A DNA stretch of 64,000 bases from Bacteroidaceae bacterium (GCA_017557635.1 JAFYYH010000003.1:59327-123326); one strand, 5' to 3'; positions 57,201 to 64,000 are shown, counted from the first letter of the stretch. Notes: generated by a model from the sequence alone, not told the origin. Numbers and translations: made by a program.

Positions 57201-59852
57201 GTTCTCCGTATTGCTGTCATCGGTGTTGTCCCAGTCGGTGCCGGAACTGTACTCGATGTTGCCGCCGAGGAGGAAGAACTTGCCGCTGAAGTCGTTGGCC
57301 GGGTAGCCGCTGACGGTGCCGTTGACGAGCGTGGCGAGCAGGTTGAGTCCGGTGGTGGTGCTGATGATGTAGGCGCGCTGTGCGGTGGTGCCGTCGTGGT
57401 CGGCGTCGGCGTGCCAGTGGGTGGCGTAGTCGGGGGCGGTGGCGGCGCTGACCTCGACGTCGGTGGCGGACATGGTGAGAGTGGTGCCGCTGAGGGTGCC
57501 GGCAGTGGCGCTGTAGTTGACCATGAAGCCGTCGGGCACGGTGGCGGTGTAGGCGAGGCCGACGGTCTGGCCCTCGCCGCTGTAGATGGTGGTGGCGGTG
57601 CCGTCGTTGTGGCTGAGGGCGGTGGTGCCGACGGCGGTGAGGCCGCTGACGTCGTAGACGGTCTGGGTGCCGCTGAGGGCGACGCCGGTGCCGAGGCTGA
57701 CGGTGCGGGCGCGGCGGGCGCCGTCGCGGTCGCTGCTGCTGCCATCTGCACCGACGCCGCCGAGGCTGATGGCGGTGTAGTAGTTGTTGGAGAAGACGCC
57801 GTAGTTGTATTCATCGTAGCCGATGATGGCGCCTTTCTTGTTGGCAGCGGTGACGGTGGTGCCGGCGTAGAGGCAGTCCTTGACGGTGCCGTGGTAGTTG
57901 TAACCCACGATGCCGCCGTAGTACTGGCAGTTGATCTTGCCATTCTTGCTGATGGTGGCGGCGCTGTAGCAGCCGATGACCTTAGCAGCATAATTTACGT
58001 TGTAACCCACGATGCCGCCGTGGTTGTGGGCATAGTTATTTCCGGCGTTGATGGTGACGGTGCTCTCAACGCGGCAGTTCTCCACGGTGCCGCCCCTGTT
58101 GTAACCCACGATGCCGCCGACTCTGCTACCGCCGGTGAAGATGCTGCTGGCGAGGACGACGTTCTTCACGGTGCCGTAGTCAGTAGAGTTTACATAATCT
58201 AGTCTGCAGAAGACGCCTATGTAGCCGTCGGCTTCGCGGCTGACGGTGATGCCGCTGATGGTGTAGCCCTGTCCGTCGTAAGTGCCGAGGAATTCGGCCT
58301 CGTCGCTGCCGCTGACGTAGTAGCCGATGGGCGTGTAGGTGCTGTCGCATGTGATGTCCTGCGTCTGCTGGAAGGTGAGGCCGCTGCAGGGGTTCTTGGC
58401 CGCGTTGACCAGGAGGGCGAGGTGGCGCAGGTCGGTCTTGGTGGCTATCTCGTAGGTGTTGGTGCCGAGGCTGTTGAAGTCGGCGGCGGTCCAGGCGTAG
58501 TCGTCGTCGAGGGCGGTGGCGAAGGCGTGGCTGACGGTGCCGCTGAGGGCGTTGCCGGCCAGGTCGGTGATGGTGCCGCTGTGGGCGGTGACGCTGAGGG
58601 TGCCGGTGGCGTCGCTGCCGATGGTGCCGCTGAAGGTGAGGACGTTGGTGCCGCTGCCGGCGCAGTAGCTGAGGGTGCCCCACGAGGTGGCGAGGGTGGG
58701 CGTGCCGCTGACGGTGACAATCTCGCTGAACGCCACGCTGACGTAGATGACGTTGCCCTTCTGGTGGCGCCCGCCGCTGACCTTGTAATTGCTGAGTACG
58801 GTGGGGGCGGTGGCGTCCACGGCCTGAATGTGGGCTTTGACGTTTTTGGCATACCATTCATCGTTGTCGGTGCCGCCGCCGCTGGCATTAAAGCGGACTA
58901 CGAGTGTGTTGAAGTCCAAAGGGAGGATGAGCCTGCCGTCGGTAGCGCGGCAGCTGGTGTTGAACTTTTGTGTGTAAAGCTTGTTGTCAACGCCATTGCT
59001 CCAGGCATTGGTCACCGTAGAGCAGTTGTTGCCCGCAGAAAGGACGGGGAAAGTGTATGCGGCGTAAGTGGTATTCTTGCCACCGGGGTCGTGGTCGAAG
59101 CCCGCCATGTAGCGTGAGAGGTTGATATTGCCAGGGTCACCGTTGCTGCAGTCTGAGCGGTCGTCGCATGTGCTGGTGTTATTGATGAGTACCTGTACGT
59201 ACTGGTAGCCGTTGTTCTTCTCCTTTGCGTCGAAACTCAGCGTTGAGCGCAACTGTGCACCGATGAGGGTGTAGTAGGCCACAGGAGCGATGCCGCTAAG
59301 ATTGTAGTAGCTTGAGCTGTTTATGTAATGAGGATTGTTGCCTTTGTTGTAGCCGGCATCGGAGTACTGAACCTCATCGGTGTAGATGGTGATGTCCTTC
59401 TCGGCAAACGCGCCGCTGCTGGGCACGCTGGTGCCATAGCTCCGGCTGCGGTCGCAGGATGCCAGGATGTCTCCGTTGCGATCCAGCACCTCGAAGCGGT
59501 AGCTGCGGGTGGTGCCGTTCTGATACTTGTAGGCATTGTCGCCGGGGTTGCTCTCGCTGATTGTGACGTCCTTGTAGGTGTCGTTGACATTGAAGGTCAC
59601 AGTGCCGGAGTAATTGCCGTTATAACCGGTGAAGTGAACGCCCGCAATGGCGGAGAGGCTTACTACGCGCCAGTCGATGGTCTCGCTGACGGCGGTGTTG
59701 CCCGTACGGGTGATGCGGAACGTGTTGTTGTTCTGTGGGCTCGACACCGTGAACGTGCTGGCTGCCCATACACTCTGCCCCGCCAAGAGCGCTGCTATCG
59801 TCAGCACCAGCGCGAGGACCCTATCAAACTTCTTGATACTTTTTAATTCCAT
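51294..59852 (-). CDS. Giant repeat adhesin with GLUG and polymorphic-membrane-protein repeats (2852 aa)
   Basis: Signal peptide at about 1-30, then a beta-sandwich region (31-345), an Ig-like/SwmB-type domain (about 350-445) and GLUG repeat blocks at about 460-700 and 810-1110 (GGIVGYN...GTVENC type). A beta-helix block of GGGVY repeats follows at about 1160-1590 (MTGGTISCN, VYVNTNS and similar). Next come an InlB-like module (about 1617-1680, IEHGTVTASLANAVAGQTVTL), a second GGGVY block (1694-1925), and two more GLUG blocks (1930-2600). The C-terminus (YDMNGRLLE...PGLYIHNGKTIMIKK) looks like a sorting domain of the type 9 secretion class. Base composition changes sharply along the gene. A surface adhesin is inferred; the ligand is unknown. 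Confidence 0.88.
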   Translation of the reverse strand: MELKSIKKFDRVLALVLTIAALLAGQSVWAASTFTVSSPQNNNTFRITRTGNTAVSETIDWRVVSLSAIAGVHFTGYNGNYSGTVTFNVNDTYKDVTISESNPGDNAYKYQNGTTRSYRFEVLDRNGDILASCDRSRSYGTSVPSSGAFAEKDITIYTDEVQYSDAGYNKGNNPHYINSSSYYNLSGIAPVAYYTLIGAQLRSTLSFDAKEKNNGYQYVQVLINNTSTCDDRSDCSNGDPGNINLSRYMAGFDHDPGGKNTTYAAYTFPVLSAGNNCSTVTNAWSNGVDNKLYTQKFNTSCRATDGRLILPLDFNTLVVRFNASGGGTDNDEWYAKNVKAHIQAVDATAPTVLSNYKVSGGRHQKGNVIYVSVAFSEIVTVSGTPTLATSWGTLSYCAGSGTNVLTFSGTIGSDATGTLSVTAHSGTITDLAGNALSGTVSHAFATALDDDYAWTAADFNSLGTNTYEIATKTDLRHLALLVNAAKNPCSGLTFQQTQDITCDSTYTPIGYYVSGSDEAEFLGTYDGQGYTISGITVSREADGYIGVFCRLDYVNSTDYGTVKNVVLASSIFTGGSRVGGIVGYNRGGTVENCRVESTVTINAGNNYAHNHGGIVGYNVNYAAKVIGCYSAATISKNGKINCQYYGGIVGYNYHGTVKDCLYAGTTVTAANKKGAIIGYDEYNYGVFSNNYYTAISLGGVGADGSSSDRDGARRARTVSLGTGVALSGTQTVYDVSGLTAVGTTALSHNDGTATTIYSGEGQTVGLAYTATVPDGFMVNYSATAGTLSGTTLTMSATDVEVSAATAPDYATHWHADADHDGTTAQRAYIISTTTGLNLLATLVNGTVSGYPANDFSGKFFLLGGNIEYSSGTDWDNTDDSNTENNFAGIGGVSGNTNYYFKGTFDGGGNTISGIRITQKNKDSQGLFGYIGTGGTVKDLTLSNARIFSNKTGVGGIAGDSHGTIANCHVTANVNILGNGNYHGGIAGNNYTGTITGCTSAAVLNGSGSYRGGITGQSSGGTLSDCIVTGLSYSYANSYAGAIVGKNIAGTLSNNYYHACSVNGATTNIGVGTSTAGLSNDVDGAKSVHALTLGADITATPGTVESVTISGTTYYTAGSTFTLSYTGTVPANHIVVYSVGTQALSGTTLTMSAADATVSAEVITKWDWLNRRFAAASTDEDFPTLITLTEDYTAEATDSYLTIPSGRYVTLDLNGFTLDRNLTEAKTDGYVIRAIGNLTVRDSDPNAVHSGTAITGGIITRGNSSDKGGGLYIYGGSNAFPSVTLEGGTIIGNGAGYGGGVYVENGRFYMTGGTISCNVARTYGGGVYVNTNSFFDMTGGTISGNVAKSDGGGVYAYTGSTFTMTGGTVSDNTAKIQGGGVYVYRSTFTLTDSEIADNDARNGGGIYVSSGILTMADGTITDNTATISGGGVYLSGTISASGTFTMTGGTITGNTANNGGGVYVSGNSTFNQESGVISTNAARKGGGVYISSSGSSFNLTDGTITGNTADLGNNGKGGGVFLNDGVFAISGGPAVTGNTNVYDDLADNIYLNTGNLITVGGLLTAGARMGVASYDLTGTFTYGGTFADDEAVLAVFFSDRIGYGIVADNGEAALATAYTVTIDPSIEHGTVTASLANAVAGQTVTLTVTPNAGYAINTVNYNDGTDHEITPSEGVYSFTMPASNIMVSATFAMTWASLNAAMQNGGTFTLPYDITATETDTYLYVPNDKTVTLDLNGHTINRNLTAAANNGHVIRVDGTLTINDSSDSNTGSITGGNSKNNCGGVYVWGALIMNGGNIISNTTTKPGGGVYVYHTGTFTMSGGTITGNNAEYGGGVYNDGTFNISGNPVITGNTNSTASKANNVYLTSGKVITVTGALTTGACIGVRMQDNTGVFTSGLNGNGTVANFTCDNSSECGVYLNGNGEASIIVDVWGIPDGADGSEAHPYNITTTRDLDLLATRVNSGMGYGADNEHPNGFFFQLGADITYIHKEANEEGADTEDNYTAIGASQNYCFRGTFDGKDHTISGIRIYKGESNFQGLFGYVIGGKVKNVTLSDAHIIGKQDVGGIVGFLTYYDNGPISSINNCHVDGTVTIQAVVNSAESHGGIAGASKGSVSNCTSSVTFMDSNGLTGWREVGGIVGYARGGTISNCLAVGVTIPAVSSRGAIVGVNAGSTLTANYYLNCTVGGNTTNVGNGSVDPNGARSVHSLTLADGVTASGESVTIGSDTYYASNTNVSFTYNGSIPRGYVLDIKVKDANNNDIAVTYSNDTYTFKMPACDASVSGITDVWGITNNPAADGSEEHPYIITSTTGLDLLAKNVNGIDGYTADKFDGKFFKLGNDITYAHTTDWNDATSTENNYTSIGIVFGKEFWGTFDGDGHTISGIRIYKGNDNSQGLFGYARGTVKNVTLSDARITGKYYVGGIVGYLTDTNQLIGTVNNCHVDGNVAIHTVVSDADDHGGIVGCSGTVINCTSQAVLTVADNLTGCDNYGGIVGQNDGNVSNGTSSATIIVGNGVSGSHFGGIVGQNRGSVSSCLAIGATIPNVGSKGAIAGRNDTNNGGTLNTNYYYNCTIGGVSNATSVGVGTSDINNNKYPEGAVAATILSESETVPSNLSGKVAFRREFTGGKASTICLPFALTKIEGGKVYEFVDVTYDAVDGWVATMNEVTATVANKPYLFLPEGSGSVPVLFHGTAGYDVSGGLATTSGDWTFTGTYTNLTYGTEPMTGHIYGFASKSKTVDGHDVEAGQFVHAKEGASVPPMRCYLTYKNGAQRAPMRASALGAIGTDTEVPSRITVRLVSAGGTVTAVGTLDTVTGEMDINTWYDMNGRLLETEPIAPGLYIHNGKTIMIKK

Positions 59853-59904
59853 TGTATATCTTTTTCTTTCTTATCGCATTATTAAATCTACAACAGCCGG
59901 ACAT

Positions 59905-59945
59905 AGATGTTGCATCTACGAACCATCTACGAATCATCTACGAGC
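59905..59945. repeat. Small palindrome and three tandem CATCTACGA repeats
   Basis: TAGATGTTGCATCTA is a perfect short palindrome, followed by CATCTACGA three times at about 11-bp intervals. It lies between the small membrane gene (overlapping its stop) and the adhesin start, so it may affect adhesin expression. No function is assigned. Confidence 0.6.
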
Positions 59946-60096
59946 CTTCAACCTTGTTTCTGCGCTCATCATCATCGGGCCAACGGAACTCATCAGGGTG
60001 CTCACGCATATACCTGGTGGCTTTGTACAGGCACCAGATAATGTAGCCCGCACTGAGTGCGAACACCACCGACATTATGATTTGCATTAAGTTCAT
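59938..60096 (-). CDS. Small single-pass membrane protein (52 aa)
   Basis: The frame from the ATG at 60096 reads MNLMQIIMSVVFALSAGYII, then WCLYKATRYM, then REHPDEFRWPDDDERRNKVEGS. One membrane helix (about 5-24) precedes a charged cytoplasmic tail. It is in the same orientation as the adhesin, 85 bp upstream of it, and follows a plausible promoter. Small membrane proteins of this shape are common in Bacteroidales but have no assigned role. Confidence 0.72.
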   Translation of the reverse strand: MNLMQIIMSVVFALSAGYIIWCLYKATRYMREHPDEFRWPDDDERRNKVEGS

Positions 60097-60140
60097 ACGG
60101 ATAATATCTGTAACTATTGAGCCTAAAATGAATTCGCCCG

Positions 60141-60243
60141 CAAAGGTTTATATTATAATATAAAAACACTTTCCTCTAACGGAAATTACCGTCAGAGGAA
60201 AGACATTTTTCTCTTAGAGGAAACTTTTTTCCGTTAAAGGAAA
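60141..60243 (-). promoter_or_regulatory. Four-copy TTTCCTCTAACGG array upstream of the adhesin unit
   Basis: Copies lie at 60170-60182 (+), 60189-60201 (-), 60211-60223 (-) and 60231-60243 (-). The three minus copies start 20-22 bp apart. The -7-like AACCTTTG (complement of 60141-60148) follows them in the direction of the small membrane gene. The first two copies face each other and can form a 13-bp stem that could instead terminate the toxin transcript. Confidence 0.6.
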
Positions 60244-60265
60244 AAATTTTTTAATAAACACTACC

Positions 60266-60577
60266 TCACTTGAGGTTGTAGGTTAGTGTATTCGGATCGC
60301 GCCGGACATCCCAGAAATCACTTATTTCTATACAATCATCAAGAATTCTATAAACCATTTTATTTAAATGTCCCACTACTATGCTTCGATAATTTGAAGG
60401 AAAATCAGATAGTAAGGGTTCTATCGGACCAAGACAAGGATTATTCTCAAGCAGCGTTCTTGTTTGTTTCAACTTGCTGACAAAGTTGTCTTTACTCTTT
60501 TTTCCAAATTCTTTATAGATATATCTGGTGGTTTCGCGAATCTGTTGTTTCGCGAAACAGGTCATGGTAGTTTTCAT
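60266..60577 (-). CDS. RelE/ParE-family toxin
   Basis: A 103-residue protein with the ParE/RelE layout: FAKQQIRETTRYIYKEFGKKSKDNF at about 8-32 (split), then NPCLGPIEPLL, YRSIVVGHLNKMVYRILDD and the C-terminal ISDFWDVRRDPNTL. It follows the antitoxin by 14 bp on the same strand. It probably inhibits gyrase or cleaves mRNA; which cannot be told from the sequence. Confidence 0.85.
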   Translation of the reverse strand: MKTTMTCFAKQQIRETTRYIYKEFGKKSKDNFVSKLKQTRTLLENNPCLGPIEPLLSDFPSNYRSIVVGHLNKMVYRILDDCIEISDFWDVRRDPNTLTYNLK

Positions 60578-60591
60578 TAGATTTTTACTGG

Positions 60592-60849
60592 TTAATGTTT
60601 TTCTTCAAGAGCAAACTCTTCTTCTATTTCACGGATAACATCATCAAATTCATATACACGTCCTTGGGTTGAATCCATTTCTGACTGTACAATGCGTGCA
60701 TGTAATTCTTCAATAGTATAAGGCTTAAGAGCCTGATCATTCTGTTCCTTGGCATATTCCTGAAGCCGCTCACTCAGCCAAATCATATTGCTGGAGCTGA
60801 GCGTGCCCTTAAGATAGTCAAGCAGGTTTTGTAGTGTTGCTGTGCTCAT
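60592..60849 (-). CDS. Antitoxin of the RelE/ParE pair
   Basis: An 85-residue acidic protein placed directly before the toxin gene. SSNMIWLSERLQEYAKEQN and YTIEELHARIVQSEMDSTQG resemble Bacteroidota antitoxins of the short helical type without an obvious HTH. The C-terminus (DVIREIEEEFALEEKH) is the likely toxin-binding part. Assignment rests on gene order and size. Confidence 0.75.
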   Translation of the reverse strand: MSTATLQNLLDYLKGTLSSSNMIWLSERLQEYAKEQNDQALKPYTIEELHARIVQSEMDSTQGRVYEFDDVIREIEEEFALEEKH

Positions 60850-60931
60850 TATCGTATTTGATTTTAATATGATGTTGCAATAATACAGTTTTCAAATGAT
60901 ATTTCCAAAACTAAAAAACTCCCCAATAATA

Positions 60932-62041
60932 TCACTCCTGAGATTTGAATGATGAGGGAGCGGGCTTGCCCTGTGATTGGAAGGCTTTGGCCATTGATGA
61001 GGGCGATGAGAATCCACACTGGTCGGCAATTACGTGCAGGCGCTCATCGGGGTTCTGGTGAATCAGGCTGATGGCGTGACGTACGCGATGCTGGCATATC
61101 ATATCGTAGAATGACTGGTAGCCGCTGCGACGGATAATCTCAGTTATGTATTTGGAGTTGGTGCCCAGTCGCTGTATCAGGATGTCAATTGTAATGTGCG
61201 GCTCGGTAAAGATGTGCTCTTTTATGAGCATATCCTCCAGTTTGTTGCAGAGTTCCTTGCTGCGCTTATCACTAAGACGGTAGGCTGCGTTGTCAGGCTG
61301 CTCCATCTGCTCAATTATCTCCTCCTCACGCTTGCTGAATGCCTTGCGCCAGGGGTTCAGGGTGAATATGCAGAACCAGACATTGGCAAATATAAAGATC
61401 AGGTCACGAACAAACTTGGCCCAGATATTGTCAAACCAGAAGTTTGTAAACAGCAGTACGCACACCAGCGTAGGCACCCACTGTATGTATTTGGCGAATC
61501 GGACCGGGAAGTCATCACTGTCAGAGTACGCGGCCTCATTCACCTGCTTGACCATTCGGCCTATACGCAGAGCCATCTTGAGGTTGAGCGTAAAATAGAA
61601 AAGGAATACAACCGATACTATTCCGAATACCCATGGACGGTAACCGTCCGGTAAGTTAATAAGATGAACTGCCTGCAGGAACAGCGGCAACAGAATTATT
61701 ACACCGGGAATGAATATGGTATATTCTCTCTTTCTGTGAACTGCGCGCGGGAAGAAATATTTCTCACACATTACCAGCATCTGGAGTGAGAAAATGAGTA
61801 CGCTGAAACTGTTCACGTAGAGCAGAGCATCAGGATTACCAATCTGAACCAGATACGGAATCTCAAGAATCTGTATCAGATAGATCAGACCCACTGCACG
61901 CTGCGCCGGGAATAACTCATGGAACTGCTCCCTGTAGGCTTTCGGACGGTAAAACCATTTAAGTATCCAGCCGTAGAGGTTAGTTACTATGAAAGTCAGG
62001 TTAGCGGTAAACAGAATCAGATATATAGTCCTCTCACTCAT
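60932..62041 (-). CDS. Membrane-anchored AraC-family regulator
   Basis: A 369-residue protein from the ATG at 62041 with an AAAAGGAT ribosome site just upstream. Six or seven membrane helices occupy residues about 5-230 (TIYLILFTANLTFIVTNLYGW, FGIVSVVFLFYFTLNL and others). A linker helix leads to an AraC-type HTH domain at about 265-369 (ITIDILIQRLGTNSKYITEIIRRSGYQSF split, HVIADQCGFSSPSSMAKAFQSQGKPAPSSF split). It probably senses an envelope signal and regulates nearby surface genes. It starts 8 bp after the MetH-activation gene's stop. Confidence 0.88.
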   Translation of the reverse strand: MSERTIYLILFTANLTFIVTNLYGWILKWFYRPKAYREQFHELFPAQRAVGLIYLIQILEIPYLVQIGNPDALLYVNSFSVLIFSLQMLVMCEKYFFPRAVHRKREYTIFIPGVIILLPLFLQAVHLINLPDGYRPWVFGIVSVVFLFYFTLNLKMALRIGRMVKQVNEAAYSDSDDFPVRFAKYIQWVPTLVCVLLFTNFWFDNIWAKFVRDLIFIFANVWFCIFTLNPWRKAFSKREEEIIEQMEQPDNAAYRLSDKRSKELCNKLEDMLIKEHIFTEPHITIDILIQRLGTNSKYITEIIRRSGYQSFYDMICQHRVRHAISLIHQNPDERLHVIADQCGFSSPSSMAKAFQSQGKPAPSSFKSQE

Positions 62042-62049
62042 AATCCTTT

Positions 62050-62742
62050 TCAAATTCGGCGTTTATAACAGTCTTTCTTATCGCAGATTCCACATGTGTA
62101 AGGCAGGTAACGCACTTCGGGGCCGATGCCAATGACACCGCTCACCGATTTCATGGGCAGCATCAGGCACGAGTCCGTAAGCTCAATGCCGCAGGGGTTC
62201 TTTTCGGGGAACAGGCTGAACAGTGCGGGTTGGGCCGATACGTGCCAGCCGCAATAACCCGGACTGAAGCGGTTGGTGCGCTTGAATCCTGACGGGTCTA
62301 TCTCTTTCTGGAGCACGGTCTCCATGTAATCGGCCACGCTCTCTACTATCTGGCTGCCTACACAGTCCATTGCGTAGGTCTGGAACATATCGTCACGACG
62401 CTTTACGGCATCCGTCCACTGGAAATAGCCGTTTCCGACGGTTGCCACGAATACGGCAAACTTCTGGGCTCCGCGCAGCTGGCGACAGATTATCTTGCCT
62501 GCATCAAACGTTACGGAGCCCTGTGGTCCCTGCAACGTGAGCTGCGTCATATCCTCAGATAGGCTGCCGTCAAGCAGGATATACTTGAACTGAGGGCGCA
62601 GGAACTGATATGACTCGCGCAACAGGAATTCAACGGCACGACGGGTCTCAGCGTCAGCCTCGCTGTCCTTGTACCCCATAAAGGAATAGACCTCCTTCAA
62701 GGGTATCTCAAGACGGTTCATGCTGAGCTGCTCCCAGGCCAT
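62050..62742 (-). CDS. Stand-alone methionine synthase activation domain protein (B12-dependent MetH partner)
   Basis: A 230-residue protein with the Met_synt_B12 signature: RTNRFSPGYCGWHVSAQ at about 165 (the SAM-binding RxSPGY motif) and SVSGVIGIGPEVRYLPY near the end. The C-terminal CGICDKKDC cysteines are typical of this short form. The domain normally ends MetH and binds SAM for reductive reactivation of cob(II)alamin. A separate copy may serve a MetH lacking it. The start could be 62742 or the ATG at 62721, which has a better ribosome site. It follows thrC by 3 bp. Confidence 0.85.
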   Translation of the reverse strand: MAWEQLSMNRLEIPLKEVYSFMGYKDSEADAETRRAVEFLLRESYQFLRPQFKYILLDGSLSEDMTQLTLQGPQGSVTFDAGKIICRQLRGAQKFAVFVATVGNGYFQWTDAVKRRDDMFQTYAMDCVGSQIVESVADYMETVLQKEIDPSGFKRTNRFSPGYCGWHVSAQPALFSLFPEKNPCGIELTDSCLMLPMKSVSGVIGIGPEVRYLPYTCGICDKKDCYKRRI

Positions 62743-62745
62743 TGT

Positions 62746-64000
62746 TTACTTTGATTCGTTAAACAGGAAGTTGCGGAAATCTTTGTAGTCTTTGCTAAGT
62801 TCCACGCTCTGCTTGGTGCCCTTCATAAAGGCCTGCAGGCGGGCGGGAATCTCAACATCACCGCCGGTAATGGCATCAACCTTCTCCTTGAATTTGGCGG
62901 GGTGTGCGGTCTCCAGGAACACGCCGTACTCACCGGGCTGCAGCTGCTCCTTGAGTGCGCGGTAGCCGCATGTTCCGTGCGGGTCAAGCAGGTAACCGGT
63001 TCGATTGTAGCACTCCTTAAGTGTCTCCTTGATCTGGTCATCGGTATAGGTTGCACCGCTTATATGGCCTGCAATATCCTTGTGTGAGCCGCCGTAAAGG
63101 GCAAGCACACGCGCAAAGTTGCTGGGATCGCCCACATCCATTGCGTTGGCCAGAGTCTGAACCGATGGTTTGGGGCTGTAAACACCGCTCTTAAGGTAGT
63201 TGTAGAATATGTCATTGGCGTTGTTGGCGGCAATGAAACGCTTTACGGGCAGTCCCATGAACCAACCGAACAGGCCGGCTGTGATGTTACCGAAGTTTCC
63301 GCTGGGCACGCAGATGACCAGGTTATCGGCCTTACCCAGACGCTTCATCTGAGCGTAGGCGTTGAAGTAGTAGAATGCCTGCGGCAGGAATCGGGCCACG
63401 TTGATTGAGTTGGCCGATGTCAGCTTCATGCGCTGATTGAGCTCGGCATCCATAAAGGCGTTCTTGACCAGAGCCTGGCAGTCATCGAACACACCGTCTA
63501 TCTCAACGGCTGTGATGTTGCGGCCCAGAGTGGTGAACTGGCACTCCTGGATGGGGCTCACCTTGCCTTTGGGATAGAGCACATACACATGTACGCCCTC
63601 TACGCCCAGGAATCCGTTGGCAACGGCGCTACCGGTATCGCCCGATGTGGCCACCAGCACATTGACCAGCTGTTTCTCCTCCTTGTTGAAGTATCCCAGC
63701 AGGCGTGCCATAAAACGTGCGCCTACATCCTTGAATGCAAGCGTGGGACCATGAAAGAGCTCCAATGAATAGATATTGTCTTCAACCTTGACAACGGGAG
63801 TCTCAAAAGCCAGAGTGTCATAGACAATGCGCTTAAGGTCATCGGCGGGAATATCCTCGCCAAAGAATGCCTTGGCAACCTCAAATGACATCTCCTGGAA
63901 TGTCATCTTGTCTATGTTCTCAAAGAACTCCTTGTCCAGCCTGTTAAGGCGCTCAGGCATGTAGAGACCGCGGTCAGGAGCAAGTCCGCGAACCACTGCG
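62746..64000 (-). CDS. thrC: Threonine synthase, 5' end beyond the window
   Basis: The visible 418 codons lack the usual first 20 residues or so (family start is about MKYYSTN...), so the gene continues past 64000. The PLP lysine lies in FHGPTLAFKDVGARFMARLL, and SGDTGSAVANGF and CVPSGNFGNITAGLF bind the cofactor. It converts O-phosphohomoserine to threonine, the precursor of isoleucine. Confidence 0.95.
   Translation of the reverse strand, partial: AVVRGLAPDRGLYMPERLNRLDKEFFENIDKMTFQEMSFEVAKAFFGEDIPADDLKRIVYDTLAFETPVVKVEDNIYSLELFHGPTLAFKDVGARFMARLLGYFNKEEKQLVNVLVATSGDTGSAVANGFLGVEGVHVYVLYPKGKVSPIQECQFTTLGRNITAVEIDGVFDDCQALVKNAFMDAELNQRMKLTSANSINVARFLPQAFYYFNAYAQMKRLGKADNLVICVPSGNFGNITAGLFGWFMGLPVKRFIAANNANDIFYNYLKSGVYSPKPSVQTLANAMDVGDPSNFARVLALYGGSHKDIAGHISGATYTDDQIKETLKECYNRTGYLLDPHGTCGYRALKEQLQPGEYGVFLETAHPAKFKEKVDAITGGDVEIPARLQAFMKGTKQSVELSKDYKDFRNFLFNESK

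Noticed and set aside
56109-58202. 697-codon open frame on the + strand inside the adhesin gene, rich in Ala, Gly, Val and Asp
   Set aside because: It is the reverse-strand image of the GC-rich adhesin codons; it has no domain, signal or ribosome site, and the adhesin frame is clearly coding.

Overview
The window reads as chromosomal DNA of a gut-type Bacteroidales (Bacteroidota). Several promoters fit the Bacteroides pattern (TTTG, 19-21 bp, TAnnTTTG). The gene content also fits: macroglobulin-type surface proteins, a BtuB/BtuG-like B12 surface system with a cobalamin riboswitch, DAHP synthase fused to chorismate mutase, membrane-tethered LytTR and AraC regulators, a TolC-HlyD-permease-permease exporter, and a giant beta-helix adhesin with a sorting-type C-terminus. 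No rRNA, tRNA, CRISPR array or transposase gene was seen. All calls come from reading the sequence; no database search was run.

Layout. 1-6.9 kb (-): three tandem MG2/macroglobulin-like paralogues, one cut by the window edge. 7.0-9.2 kb (-): type I asparaginase and a Rid-like protein. 9.3-10.4 kb (+): secreted C1 peptidase with its own promoter and terminator. 10.6-18.2 kb (+): recJ-recQ-DAHP synthase/chorismate mutase-SGNH lipoprotein, then an ABC ATPase/permease pair. 18.3-20.5 kb (-): CPA2 antiporter, separated from the ABC pair by a perfect 29-bp inverted repeat. 20.6-27.5 kb (+): B12-type ABC ATPase, cobalamin riboswitch, lipoprotein, BtuB-like receptor, BtuG-like propeller fusion, BtuF-like binding protein. 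27.6-30 kb: an orphan small gene, a LytTR regulator and an AraC regulator. 30.1-35.1 kb (+): TolC-HlyD-two ABC-2 permeases. 35.1-39.3 kb: a segment bounded by two inverted 133-bp repeats, holding a DUF3237-like gene, a BtuC-like permease, an esterase and a 10-TM metal exporter. 39.3-45.6 kb (-): leuA-leuC-leuD::cimA-like-leuB, preceded by an isoleucine-rich leader peptide and an attenuator hairpin.

45.7-60.9 kb is accessory in character. hipBA is translationally coupled, through a chain of 4-base stop/start overlaps, to an S26 (SipW-like) peptidase, an HprK-like kinase, a PqqD-like protein and an ABC exporter. higBA with a palindromic operator follows. On the opposite strand lie a 52-residue membrane peptide, a 2852-residue adhesin and a 43-residue peptide that overlaps the adhesin stop codon. 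A third toxin-antitoxin pair precedes a four-copy operator-like array. The window ends with a membrane-bound AraC regulator, a stand-alone methionine-synthase activation domain (B12 dependent) and the 3' part of thrC.

The strongest points for follow-up are the hipBA/peptidase/kinase/PqqD/exporter operon with the short YxxP-bearing peptide nearby, the Ile-codon attenuator with the LeuD-synthase fusion, the 133-bp repeat with four internal iterons, and the periodic operator-like arrays upstream of the LytTR gene and of the adhesin unit.
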